Source of the DNA: a virus
Reading direction: 5' to 3' (one strand)
Virus record (IMG/VR): IMGVR_UViG_3300007734_000473
Location: 1-22,014 of that record
Length of the DNA: 22,014 bases
A program made the position numbers and the translations under genes. Positions 11,123 to 19,287 of this stretch are shown here, piece by piece. The notes under the pieces were generated by a model. That model saw only the letters and a program-made list of their open reading frames with translations. It had not been told where the DNA came from and did not search any database. Each line of letters begins with the position of its first letter. Position 1 is the first letter of the stretch.

Positions 11123-12242
11123 TTATAACTCCGCTTGACAAGCAACAAAACTTGCGGCATTTTGGCAAGTGAAAACACCAGAACGACCTTGTGTTTGGCT
11201 AATTTCAGTATTGTTTTGAATTATTACAATATTTGGTGTTTGTCCTGTAACATTTACTGAATCAACAAAATCATCAGCACCAAAAGATAAAAATCTATAA
11301 TAATTAGTTCCGCTAACTACTGACCCAGTAGGACTTGTTCTCATGCTAACTGGCAAATTAGCAGCACCATAAGCATTTGATGTTGTTTGTGCCGTTGCAT
11401 TACAGAAATAAGCACTAGCCCCACTAGCAATAACTTGATAGTACCGCTGACACATCGCCAACTCTCTACCATAGTCACGGAAATCAAACGAAGTAGCTGT
11501 TGAGCCTTTTTCTAGTTGAACATTACCAATTGTCCAAGTTAGACCTGCTGTTAATGCGCCCACAGTAAACAAGATTTGTATGCCTGTTGTAGCCGCCGCT
11601 GGAATACTGATATTTGCAGAGAAGTTAGCGACTGTTGCGCCTACTGTAAATGTACCTGTGGCAATTTGGGTTATAGTTGGGCTTGCCAAAGAACCAAATG
11701 TGTCGGCTGTTGTTGTGGCATAAGAAGCTGTCCAAGTCACAGTCGTTAGCGTTGCCGATATACCCAAGTCTGCTGATAGCGTACAAGTAGAGCCAGCCAA
11801 ATCATAAGAGTTTTTTTGCTCAATTCTTTGCCCAAATCCAACTGCTGTAACAGATGCAGCACCTGTAAATTTATATCTAAATTGAGTATTAGTTGGAGTA
11901 GTCGAACCAGCAACTTGTTGTCCTGTTACGTTAGCACCTGTGCAATAGCCATACCATCTGTCTACTGAATAAGCCAAAGCTCCTGCGGCTGTAAATGTCT
12001 GTGATGCGGCAGCATTTCTTTGATCGGTAGTCATCCCACCATTTATGATGCGATTCTTGAAGCCAAATGTGTTTGGTGTGTTTATACCAGTAGAAGAACT
12101 CAGAGTACCAGTTACAGCCACACCAGTAGAGGTCACAGCAACTACTGTATTTACACCTGAGAGTAATGAGAGGTTACCTGGCGTCTGCTGTGGTGATTAC
12201 ACCACCCCCACCCGTTGTTACTGCCGCAATAGTTGAAGCCAT
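11123..12242 (-). CDS. Tail fibre protein with a frame break near codon 22
   Basis: ATG 12242, seven bases after GGAG, opens MASTIAAVTTGGGGVITTAD-AR and stops at TAA 12176-12174. One base on (skipping A12179) the frame continues GNLSLLSGVNTVVAVTSTGV into a 337-residue body (11123-12136) without a credible start of its own. The joined protein would have the classic fibre N-terminus. The body includes NRIINGGMTTDQRNA, YSVDRWYGYCTGANVTGQQV, WTIGNVQLEKGSTATSFDFR and LAMCQRYYQVIA, a carbohydrate-binding-like fibre domain seen in many aquatic phages. A +1 shift at GCC-AGG-TAA, an indel or a sequence error are all possible. The intact reading is inferred. Confidence 0.72.
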
Positions 12243-12251
12243 TTATATCTC

Positions 12252-13547
12252 CTAGAGAACGCACCAGCGTTGACCTGCGCTAATCGTTACCACAACGCCA
12301 CCAGATACCGTTATAGGCCCACAGCTAGTAGCATTGAATCCAGTAGCTATCGTATAGCTTGACGATACAGTAGACGAATTAAGCACTAATCCATTGCTTG
12401 CTATTGGCGCTCTAACACTCAATTCACCAGTAGAAGGTTTGTAGAGGTAGTTAGCGTTGCCTGTGTATATTGCTGTAGCAGTACCAGTTGTAGCGCCTAA
12501 GAATGCTGGGTATAGGTTAGTCGCTGTGGTCGTATCGTTCGTTATTGCTGAACCGCCAACGCTTGACCATGCTGCGCCATTATATCCTTCAAACTCTGAG
12601 CTGGTTGTATTAAACCGTAAGAACCCTGCTGATGGGACTGCATCTCTCTGTCCTGTCGTTCCAGTAGGCAGAATCTCTGAGCCTGTAGCAGCACTAATTA
12701 CCTCTAAACTGATCTTTGCAGCAGCAGCCGTTACCGCATTAGTGCCACCATTGGCTATTGGCAGTGTGCCAGTTACACCAGTGGTTAACGGTAGCCCCGT
12801 GAGGTTAGTGGCTACTCCGCTTGCAGGTGTACCTAGTGCTGGTGTTACCAGAGTAGGGCTTGTAGACATAACTACGTTACCAGTACCCGTCATTGTGTTG
12901 CTTACTAGACCCTTAGAAGCGTCTGTAAATACAGGTAGTGAAGCAGTCAGACTCGATACGATTGGCTGTGCTGTGAAAGTAGCTACACCAGTAACACCTA
13001 GAGTTCCTGAGACTTTAAGATTGGTAAATGAGTTGCCGTTAACCAATTGGAAGCGCGTACCGTCATAGATAATCTCGACCGCCTGACCTGCAACCATGTC
13101 TCCAGCAACTAGAGCAGTAGTACCAGTCCGCGTAATTGCTTTAGCACCAATACCGTCCACATTGATGGTGACAGCGCCAGTATTTGTGTTAGCAACTAAG
13201 AAGCTAAATTGATTGCCTGTAGCATAAGCTGATAGCGCAGGGGAGACTGTACCCGTAAGAGTGTCAGTCCCAGTTACTGTGATGAATGTAGCAGCACCAC
13301 CCTGTACCTGATCGAGCCTAGCAGCATCAGAAGCTACAGTACCAGCGGCAAGATTCGTGATCTTAAACGCGCCCATACCGATATTAGCGGTAGGAGTAGA
13401 CTGACCATCCCTAGTCAGTGCTGTAGTCAGACCAGTCGCTAAGTCAGCCGTAAGACTGTTAAATGTTGTACTGGAGATGGTTGTACCAGTAATGACTGGT
13501 TGTCCAGCCGTATTTATTGTGAATACCCCACTCCCGTTGTAAGACAT
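12252..13547 (-). CDS. Large tail fibre protein
   Basis: A 431-residue protein. The AGGAGG site lies within the end of the ejection-protein gene and the ATG overlaps its stop (TAATG). The N-terminus SYNGSGVFTINTAGQPVITG-TTIS is the usual phage-tail attachment segment, followed by IGMGAFKITNLAAGT-ASDAAR (fibre neck). A long shaft holds repeats such as TLVTPALGTPASGVATNLTG and TGTLPIANGGTNA. The motif FLRFNTTSSEFEGYNGAAW-S is a head-domain joint, and the C-terminus GVVVTISAGQRWCVL is a short knob. Being first of the fibre set and joined to the ejection genes, it is likely the fibre bound directly to the tail. Confidence 0.82.
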   Translation of the reverse strand: MSYNGSGVFTINTAGQPVITGTTISSTTFNSLTADLATGLTTALTRDGQSTPTANIGMGAFKITNLAAGTVASDAARLDQVQGGAATFITVTGTDTLTGTVSPALSAYATGNQFSFLVANTNTGAVTINVDGIGAKAITRTGTTALVAGDMVAGQAVEIIYDGTRFQLVNGNSFTNLKVSGTLGVTGVATFTAQPIVSSLTASLPVFTDASKGLVSNTMTGTGNVVMSTSPTLVTPALGTPASGVATNLTGLPLTTGVTGTLPIANGGTNAVTAAAAKISLEVISAATGSEILPTGTTGQRDAVPSAGFLRFNTTSSEFEGYNGAAWSSVGGSAITNDTTTATNLYPAFLGATTGTATAIYTGNANYLYKPSTGELSVRAPIASNGLVLNSSTVSSSYTIATGFNATSCGPITVSGGVVVTISAGQRWCVL

Positions 13548-15532
13548 TACTCACCTCCTTGAATTTGTCCAGCTCCAATACCAGTAAGGCTTGCTCTACG
13601 CAAACGCTCTGCCGCTAATCTATCCATCATAGGCTTTAGGTTCTGTAACTCTTGCTGACCGCCTTGACCACGCATCATAAGCAGTCTAGCCATCTCATCT
13701 CTAGTGGCTTCTGGAGTGCGTACCTTGTTCCACATCCCAGCTACTCCTCGTGCGCTCCCAGCTATTGCAGGTAGAGCCTGACCTGAGCCTATACTTGTAG
13801 CTACTTGTGCAGCATTAGATATTGGTTGCGCGTCTAAGTCACCAGCGGCATATAGTCTTGATGCTGTCTGGCTACCTCTGCCTACAGACTCTAGCTCTTT
13901 TAACCTAGCCTCTCTAGCTACATCTGCTGCAAATTTCTTGTAGTCGTTGCCAAATATCTCTTTGAGTTTTCCGCTAGTAGCAGGTTCTTTCCACATTTTA
14001 AGGAGAGATGTCTGACCAGACTCAGTACCTACCTTGTCTCTAAGAGACTGCAATGCTCCGACCTTGAAGGCTTCTACTTGGTCTTTAGTCATTCCCTTCA
14101 TCATATCAGATACGCCGATAGCGTCTGCTTTCATCGCACCACGCCCTGATTCTACTGCATCCTGTAGCTGAGCTGGGCCTGAGAAGGCGTTTCTAGCCTG
14201 TTTGTAAATAGAGCCAGCCTCGTTTTGTGGAGATAGGTCATCCATCTTATTAGTAAGAGAGATTCTTAGTTTGTTATAAGCAGCACCTACTTCCTTGTTG
14301 CCAGCACGTTTAGAAGTCTCGCCTAAGTCATACAGACTTTGTTTGATCTTATCTAGTGCAGCAAAAGGTATATCATCTCCAGCCTTTAGAGCAGATATGT
14401 TAATTGGCACTTCTTGTCTGAGCTTAGAAAGTAACTCTGCTCCACCATGTGCGCTATCAGCAGCCTTCAGTAAACCGCTTAGTTCTGGGTCTACACGAAC
14501 GCTCATACCTTCGAGCTGTTTGTACAATGGCGCGGCTTCTGTAACCTTTCTATCAATCAAGCTCTGCATGGTGTCTTGGTATCCAGCACCCTTAGTACCT
14601 AGAGATTCGTTAGCAGCAGCAGTCAATCTACCAGCACGACCAGACTGACGCTCTCTAATTAGCCCTTCTGCAAGCTGTTTTGATCTACCCGGCAATGTAG
14701 CCAGCGTATCGAGTAATTGTCTTGAACTAGCACCACCAGCATCAGCTATCGTAGCTTCTGGGCCTAGTTTCTGCATTCTACGAGCAGCCATGTCTGTAGC
14801 ATTCGTTAAAGCGCCCGGAGTCTGCGCTAATGTGCCTCTAGCATCTCTGCCAAGAGCCTCTGCCAGCTTCTCACGAGCTACCTGACCTGCACTACCCTGC
14901 GACATTCTTTGCGCTACGTTGCTTGCTATGCCGCCTATTCCTGACCCTACACCGCTTAATGCTCCACCAGTTACAGCACTTAAAGCGCCACCAGATAGAG
15001 CATCACGACCTAAGCCTTCTACATCTTGAGCAGTAGACTCGCCGACTCCTTGAGCAGCGCCATATCCAGCGCCTACTTTTGCTGCTTGCAGAGCTTTAGC
15101 TAGTGTTGTAGCTGTACGAGCCTGACCACCGGGTATTAAAGCCAATGGTAACGATGAAACGCCTCTAGCTACTTGTGAGCCAATAGGATAGTCCTCTTCA
15201 TGCTGCTTAACAGCGCCACGAATGTAGTCACGACCAGACTCGTAGCCAGGAGTGTATCCCTTTCCTTGTAGAGCAGATAACGCACCAGAACCCACTCCAG
15301 CAGCCTCATCCAAGAAGCCTAGTGTTGGGCCTTGCAATGCGCTTAAAGCGCCACCAGTGAAGCCTCCAGCCCCTCTACCGCGTGTCATAGAGCTAGATTC
15401 TGTTGGTTTTTGAGTAGGGGTAGAAATTGCTTCATCTGCACGAATGTAATCTGCTAATCTCTGCGCTGCATCAGTATCCCCTGCTGCGTGTGCAGCACGA
15501 AAAGCAGCTTTTGCTCTCTCTATGTCTGCCAT
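13547..15532 (-). CDS. Ejection-type internal virion protein
   Basis: A 661-residue protein, the longest gene in the window. It opens with a short amphipathic helix (ERAKAAFRAAHAAGDTDAA). It then has Gly/Ala-rich, mildly hydrophobic stretches (GGFTGGALSALQGPTLGFLD; ALSGGALSAVTGGALSGVGS) and a long helical, charged region. Such composition and position between tail and fibre genes are typical of DNA-ejection proteins that form a channel across the envelope. No catalytic motif is visible. It begins in a TAATG overlap with the preceding 368-residue protein. Assignment rests on context and composition. Confidence 0.66.
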   Translation of the reverse strand: MADIERAKAAFRAAHAAGDTDAAQRLADYIRADEAISTPTQKPTESSSMTRGRGAGGFTGGALSALQGPTLGFLDEAAGVGSGALSALQGKGYTPGYESGRDYIRGAVKQHEEDYPIGSQVARGVSSLPLALIPGGQARTATTLAKALQAAKVGAGYGAAQGVGESTAQDVEGLGRDALSGGALSAVTGGALSGVGSGIGGIASNVAQRMSQGSAGQVAREKLAEALGRDARGTLAQTPGALTNATDMAARRMQKLGPEATIADAGGASSRQLLDTLATLPGRSKQLAEGLIRERQSGRAGRLTAAANESLGTKGAGYQDTMQSLIDRKVTEAAPLYKQLEGMSVRVDPELSGLLKAADSAHGGAELLSKLRQEVPINISALKAGDDIPFAALDKIKQSLYDLGETSKRAGNKEVGAAYNKLRISLTNKMDDLSPQNEAGSIYKQARNAFSGPAQLQDAVESGRGAMKADAIGVSDMMKGMTKDQVEAFKVGALQSLRDKVGTESGQTSLLKMWKEPATSGKLKEIFGNDYKKFAADVAREARLKELESVGRGSQTASRLYAAGDLDAQPISNAAQVATSIGSGQALPAIAGSARGVAGMWNKVRTPEATRDEMARLLMMRGQGGQQELQNLKPMMDRLAAERLRRASLTGIGAGQIQGGE

Positions 15533-16638
15533 TATTTCCCCTTTGGTGCGTACTTATCCATATCAGCATTTCTTTGTGATTCCTTGTTAGAACCCGGATT
15601 CAGTGTGTCACTTACTCTCTGTAGTATCGACATATTTGTTTCGTATGATGTCCCCGGCCCACCAAGAGATTTCATAAACGCCTCTCTTTCTGCGTTTGAG
15701 TTTAGTTGCTGCGAAGTCATACCAGAAGCCTTCATTAACGGGCCTAGTAATGATTGAATATTTGCATCAATTCTTTCGCGCAGCATAGCAGCATCTTTAG
15801 TTTGCAATGCGTAAGGAAGAGCATTTCCAAGACTAGCGGCAGACCTACCAACTACATCTTGATTTAAATTCCTAAGTCCACCTATCTTATTTAAAGATTT
15901 GTAATCAGATGCCAATTGATTTATTGTGGTTGCCGCGTTTGTAGCTCCTTGCTGCTTCTCTGTCGCTTTCTCTTGCGCTGCCGCTGTTGGCAACCTGCCT
16001 TGTCTCAGCTTCTCTAGCTGAAGTCCGTATGCTCTGTCTCCAATACGTTGAGCTTGTGCTTGCGTACCTTCGTAGTTTTGCTGTGCTTGCGCTCTACCAG
16101 AGAGCATATCTTCTCTTGTTTGCGCTCTCTCTTCTAACCTTGCTTTCTCCTGAGCTTTAGTAGCGTCATAATCTAAGTAATTTTTTGCAGAACTACGGAC
16201 TCTCTCATCAGCACTTCCCATAGAACTCATTAAGTGTGCAAGGCGCTCTGCGTCTGATCGTGACTGTGATGGCATTTCCTGACCACCGTAATCTCCAACA
16301 CTGCCAGATGCTCCAAAGCCCGGTTTCGGAGCTATCCCAGCTTGGAAGTCTGTATACGCTTGGTTACTACGTTCACGTTCATCCACCATCTTCTGTTCAG
16401 CAGCAGCCTTCTCATTAGCATATCTTTCATCCATCTGATTCTGTTGATGTCCAGCTAGTAGAGCAGCAGCCATCTTTGCGGCAATTTGTGTAGGTTGTAT
16501 AGGAGCTTGTATACCTTTATAGCTATAGGGTTCAGTTGGAGCAGCGGCCTGATCTTGTAGCATTCTGGCGTACTGATTACGCCTGTACATATCGGCAACA
16601 TCTTGCGAGTTGAAGTTAATGAATTGGTTATCTGCCAT
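15532..16638 (-). CDS. Probable ejection/internal virion protein
   Basis: A 368-residue protein with a GGGAG site before ATG 16638. It is Gln-, Ala- and Arg-rich and mostly helical (NQFINFNSQDVADMYRRNQY; ARLEERAQTREDMLSGRAQA), with a probable long coiled coil at about residues 150-230. The C-terminal third is more structured (INQLASDYKSLNKIGGLRNL; ASGMTSQQLNSNAEREAFMK). It matches no enzyme. It lies in the block of virion proteins between the gp10-like protein and the fibres and is likely co-ejected with DNA. Confidence 0.6.
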   Translation of the reverse strand: MADNQFINFNSQDVADMYRRNQYARMLQDQAAAPTEPYSYKGIQAPIQPTQIAAKMAAALLAGHQQNQMDERYANEKAAAEQKMVDERERSNQAYTDFQAGIAPKPGFGASGSVGDYGGQEMPSQSRSDAERLAHLMSSMGSADERVRSSAKNYLDYDATKAQEKARLEERAQTREDMLSGRAQAQQNYEGTQAQAQRIGDRAYGLQLEKLRQGRLPTAAAQEKATEKQQGATNAATTINQLASDYKSLNKIGGLRNLNQDVVGRSAASLGNALPYALQTKDAAMLRERIDANIQSLLGPLMKASGMTSQQLNSNAEREAFMKSLGGPGTSYETNMSILQRVSDTLNPGSNKESQRNADMDKYAPKGK

Positions 16639-16649
16639 GACTATCTCCC

Positions 16650-17039
16650 TTATGCGAAAAGTTTGCCAAAGCCGCTTGCAGCCGACTTGAGAGCGCCACC
16701 AACATTGCTTGCCCCTCTGTTAATTGCACCACCAGCACCAGCGAACATTCCGGCAGGTTTTTGTCCTGAAGTAAGTGAATAACCAGTTTGTGAGCCGCCG
16801 CCGGGTGCATTGTAGTTTTTCATAATTTGACCAGCTTGTTGCTGCTGTGGACTCATAGGGGTAGCTTGTGATTGACCCATTTGATCTTGAGATTGCTGAT
16901 TAAATGAGTTAGCAAAAGACTGAGCGCCAGACTCATCTTGACCAAGACCATACTTCCTTAGTCTCTCAGCCAAAGACAGGCGATTTTGCTGCTGAACTCC
17001 AACTACTTGTGGATTAGCCATCTCGCCCGGCTGCTGCAT
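16650..17039 (-). CDS. Small Gln/Gly-rich virion protein with uncertain 5' end
   Basis: 129 residues open from ATG 17039, but that codon has no ribosome site. Internal features are LSLAERLRKYGLGQDESG (helix), a Gln-rich stretch and a Gly/Ala-rich C-terminus (GMFAGAGGAINRGASNVGGA). The only well-placed start is ATG 17067, five bases after GAGG and two bases after the previous stop, but it lies one frame off (MAKQN..., stop at 17016-17014). Removing one base from the A4 run (17062-17059) would join them as MANRIVNFQMQQPGEMANPQ. Possibly an ejection protein; function unknown. Confidence 0.58.
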   Translation of the reverse strand: MQQPGEMANPQVVGVQQQNRLSLAERLRKYGLGQDESGAQSFANSFNQQSQDQMGQSQATPMSPQQQQAGQIMKNYNAPGGGSQTGYSLTSGQKPAGMFAGAGGAINRGASNVGGALKSAASGFGKLFA

Positions 17040-17067
17040 CTGGAAATTTACAATTCTGTTTTGCCAT
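17014..17067 (-). other. 17-codon out-of-frame 5' end of the small virion gene
   Basis: ATG 17067 with GAGG opens MAKQNCKFPDAAAGRDG and stops at 17016-17014, overlapping the 129-residue frame one base out. It is best read as the true start of that gene separated by a single-base frame break, or as a very short coupled leader frame. Confidence 0.4.
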
Positions 17068-17069
17068 AA

Positions 17070-17753
17070 CTACCTCATTAAATCAACGATTGGAATGATT
17101 GTACCCTTTAATTTGCTCATGTTTAACGCATACTTATCATATAGTTCTGGATGGTTTACTTTAGTCCATTCAACCCTATCTGCTGAGTCCTTCATAAATC
17201 CTGTGCAGTCGTAACAGTCAAGGCTTGTATGGTTTAAGCTAAAGTGTTCTGGTAGTTGACCGCGCTGCGTTGCTACAAAGTCTAATACCTGCTTACTCGT
17301 CCACTTCTCTATAGGCTGTATGTACTCTATACCGTCTACAACTGCTCCATGCCTAGACTCACCCTTAAATGATTCGTCATTACGCTGGCCCTTGATGAGC
17401 TGAGTAATGCCCCTCTTTTTCATTGCTTCAAGCAGCGGTAGAGTAATATTCTCCATACAGCAGTTTAAGTGACTCTGTATCAGAACATCTTTTTTACCCG
17501 ATACAATCATTCCATCTAACGTATTAGCAATCGGCACGATGTCGCTAGGTATGCCGTTAGCGTCAATCTGAGCCTGTTGATCTACATTAATCTCTATAAA
17601 TTCGACAGCTTCTGCTCTAATCTCTTCAACAATTGCTAAAGTCTCAGGGTAAGCCTTGCCTGTATTGGCAAAGAAAACTATAGGATTCTTAGCTTTGTAT
17701 AGATACCAACAAGCAAGAGAATCTTTACCGCCTGAGAAAGCTAGTCCTAGCAT
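17070..17753 (-). CDS. PP-loop ATPase of the PAPS reductase/CysH-DndC superfamily
   Basis: A 227-residue protein. The PP-loop SGGKDS (residues 7-12), FFANTGKAYPETL (27-39), KGQRNDESFKGES (121-133) and QPIEKWTSKQVLDFV (146-160) define the ATP-binding adenylyl-transfer fold of PAPS reductases and related sulfur-transfer enzymes. Cysteines occur at 98-99 and as LDCYDC (180, 183). The ECGIH-type C-terminus of true PAPS reductases is not seen, so a sulfur-relay or nucleotide-modifying role is equally possible. It sits amid virion genes, starting in a TAATG overlap, so it looks like an added gene carried on the late transcript. Confidence 0.8.
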   Translation of the reverse strand: MLGLAFSGGKDSLACWYLYKAKNPIVFFANTGKAYPETLAIVEEIRAEAVEFIEINVDQQAQIDANGIPSDIVPIANTLDGMIVSGKKDVLIQSHLNCCMENITLPLLEAMKKRGITQLIKGQRNDESFKGESRHGAVVDGIEYIQPIEKWTSKQVLDFVATQRGQLPEHFSLNHTSLDCYDCTGFMKDSADRVEWTKVNHPELYDKYALNMSKLKGTIIPIVDLMR

Positions 17754-18655
17754 TACATCATCGCCGCGCCGCCAAGAGAGCCGCCCATACTCATTAAGCC
17801 GCTCATCATATTGTTCTTTGCTTGCTGTCTGATGCCGTACTGATCCATCTGACCTTGAAACGTATCTTGTACACCCTGATAGATCGGAGCAGCAGCGATA
17901 TTAGCGCCTTGATAGCCTTGAAACTGAGGCATCTGTATTTGTGATCCACTCATTAAGCCCGTGATCTGATTTAATGGCTGATTACGCAGTGCAAGTTGCT
18001 GATCAAGACTCTGTTGCTGCGCTTCATTCCCAAACTGAGCTAGACCTAGTTGCTGATTGTAGTTTTGAGCAATAGCAGCATTTTGTGCAGTCTGTGCAGC
18101 TAATTGATTCTGATAGTCTTGCTGTAGCGCTGTATTGCCCATGCCTGCATTTTGCAAGGCAGCTTGGAACTGGTTCAGTTGAGCTTCATTGCCAAACTGA
18201 CCTTGAGCCTGAGCCTGTCCAAAGCCTTGCTGATTCATCATTGCATCAAGATTGATACCTTGTGCGGCAGCTTGTAGCTCTAAGTCGTTTCTGTTCTGGC
18301 CCATAGTACGCATTTCATTCTCGTAAGCCTCGCCACCAGCAACTAGACCTTGATTAGCAAGTCGTTGTCTAGTCATTCCCTCATTCTGCGTTAACTGAGG
18401 TTGAAGCCGAGACATAATCGCTTGCTGACCAGTCATACCTGCGTTTACAGGCATTGCGGCTATTCCTGACGTATCTATACCTTGCTGAAGATTAGGGCCA
18501 GTAACAGACCTCTGTGCGCTTCCAGCATTAAATGCCGCTTGATTGACTGGTGAAACTGACTCTGCAATGCTTGTATCAATGCCCGGCAAGTTAGGATTAA
18601 ACGGAGTGCCTAGTATTTTTAGCTTGTCCAACACCTTGCTGACCAAGTTCTGCAA
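17753..18655 (-). CDS. Ejection-type virion protein, C-terminal part (frame break at the 5' end)
   Basis: About 300 residues, open from a TTG at 18655 that has no good ribosome site. From LGTPFNPNLPGIDTS onward the sequence is Gln/Asn/Ala-rich and helical (MTRQRLANQGLVAGGEAYEN; QLGLAQFGNEAQQQSLDQQL; QALRNQ-type repeats). It contains a MPQFQGYQGANIAAAPIYQG segment and a Met/Gly-rich end. This is a familiar phage virion-protein pattern in which the N-terminal part belongs to the same chain. Here that part is the 97-residue frame upstream, one base out. Joining at the A5 run (18620-18616) gives ...GVGQAK-ILGTPFNPN. Confidence 0.65.
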   Translation of the reverse strand: MQNLVSKVLDKLKILGTPFNPNLPGIDTSIAESVSPVNQAAFNAGSAQRSVTGPNLQQGIDTSGIAAMPVNAGMTGQQAIMSRLQPQLTQNEGMTRQRLANQGLVAGGEAYENEMRTMGQNRNDLELQAAAQGINLDAMMNQQGFGQAQAQGQFGNEAQLNQFQAALQNAGMGNTALQQDYQNQLAAQTAQNAAIAQNYNQQLGLAQFGNEAQQQSLDQQLALRNQPLNQITGLMSGSQIQMPQFQGYQGANIAAAPIYQGVQDTFQGQMDQYGIRQQAKNNMMSGLMSMGGSLGGAAMM

Positions 18656-18890
18656 GCGATCTCTCTACGCCCTGTTGCGCTCCTAAAGTAGCCTGAGCAT
18701 CAGGAGTAAGACTCTGACGAATAGTAGGAATGTCACCCTCATAGCTAATAGTCTGGCTACCTAAAGGCCCGTAGATGTTAGGATTGCCTAACTTTGCCGT
18801 AGCCCTAGCTGCCTCTACGTTAGCAGCGCCTTGTTGTTGAGCAGCTGCGGCATAATCTGGCACTGGTGGTGGCGTTGATTTCTTAGTCAT
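18597..18890 (-). CDS. Ejection-type virion protein, N-terminal part
   Basis: 97 residues from ATG 18890, which follows an AGGAGG site. The opening MTKKSTPPPVPDYAAAAQQQ, the motif NPNIYGPLGSQTISYEGDIP and LTPDAQATLGAQQGVERSLA form the conserved N-terminal domain of the protein that continues in the next frame. The final residues (NTRHSV) are out-of-frame sequence after the A5 run. The gene overlaps the GNAT gene stop by 8 nt. Confidence 0.68.
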   Translation of the reverse strand: MTKKSTPPPVPDYAAAAQQQGAANVEAARATAKLGNPNIYGPLGSQTISYEGDIPTIRQSLTPDAQATLGAQQGVERSLAELGQQGVGQAKNTRHSV

Positions 18891-19287
18891 ACTTGCCTCC
18901 TAAAAATTTACATTTATCTTTCAACAGCGTAAAAAATATCATATCACCGTTACTTCTCGTAATTCTAGCCTCTTCAGTAAATCCCATGTTCTTTACCAGA
19001 TTAATGCTTTTATCATTATCTGCAATGACTGGAGCTATTATCTTATCTACATTACACACTCTAAACGGGTAATCAAATATCGCCCGTAGAAACGTCTTAT
19101 TAACTCTGCCAGCAATTGCTATATGGCAGGTAATCGTGGTGTCCATGAAGCTCTCGTAGATCACCCCTGCAACTACTTGTCCTTCTCGTTCCAGCCCTAT
19201 AGCTGTAGCATTGTAATGATACGATCCTGTGGTCTGTTGCGCTACCCATGCACCAACAGAATCGCCTTGTACTATATGCCAGCCCAT
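18883..19287 (-). CDS. GNAT-type acetyltransferase
   Basis: A 134-residue protein. The beta-strand YNATAIGLEREGQVVAGVIY leads to the acetyl-CoA region and IIAPVIADNDKSINLVKNMG-FTEEA, the motif-A/B ending (N-x-S-x-x-L-x-x-x-x-GF) of GNAT enzymes. The Q/R-x-x-G-x-G/A loop is degenerate, as often in phage homologues. It overlaps the gp10-like gene by 16 nt and the ejection gene by 8 nt. The substrate is unknown; a host or virion protein is possible. GNAT genes in this position are common in phages. Confidence 0.75.
   Translation of the reverse strand: MGWHIVQGDSVGAWVAQQTTGSYHYNATAIGLEREGQVVAGVIYESFMDTTITCHIAIAGRVNKTFLRAIFDYPFRVCNVDKIIAPVIADNDKSINLVKNMGFTEEARITRSNGDMIFFTLLKDKCKFLGGKYD

Noticed and set aside
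12457-13068. A 203-codon open frame on the plus strand opposite the large fibre gene
   Set aside because: It is antisense to a clear fibre gene with repetitive Thr/Ala/Gly codons that leave the other strand open; no ribosome site or known motif.
14295-14648. A 117-codon plus-strand frame opposite the 661-residue ejection protein
   Set aside because: Low-complexity antisense shadow without a ribosome site; the leftward gene is continuous and coupled to its neighbours.
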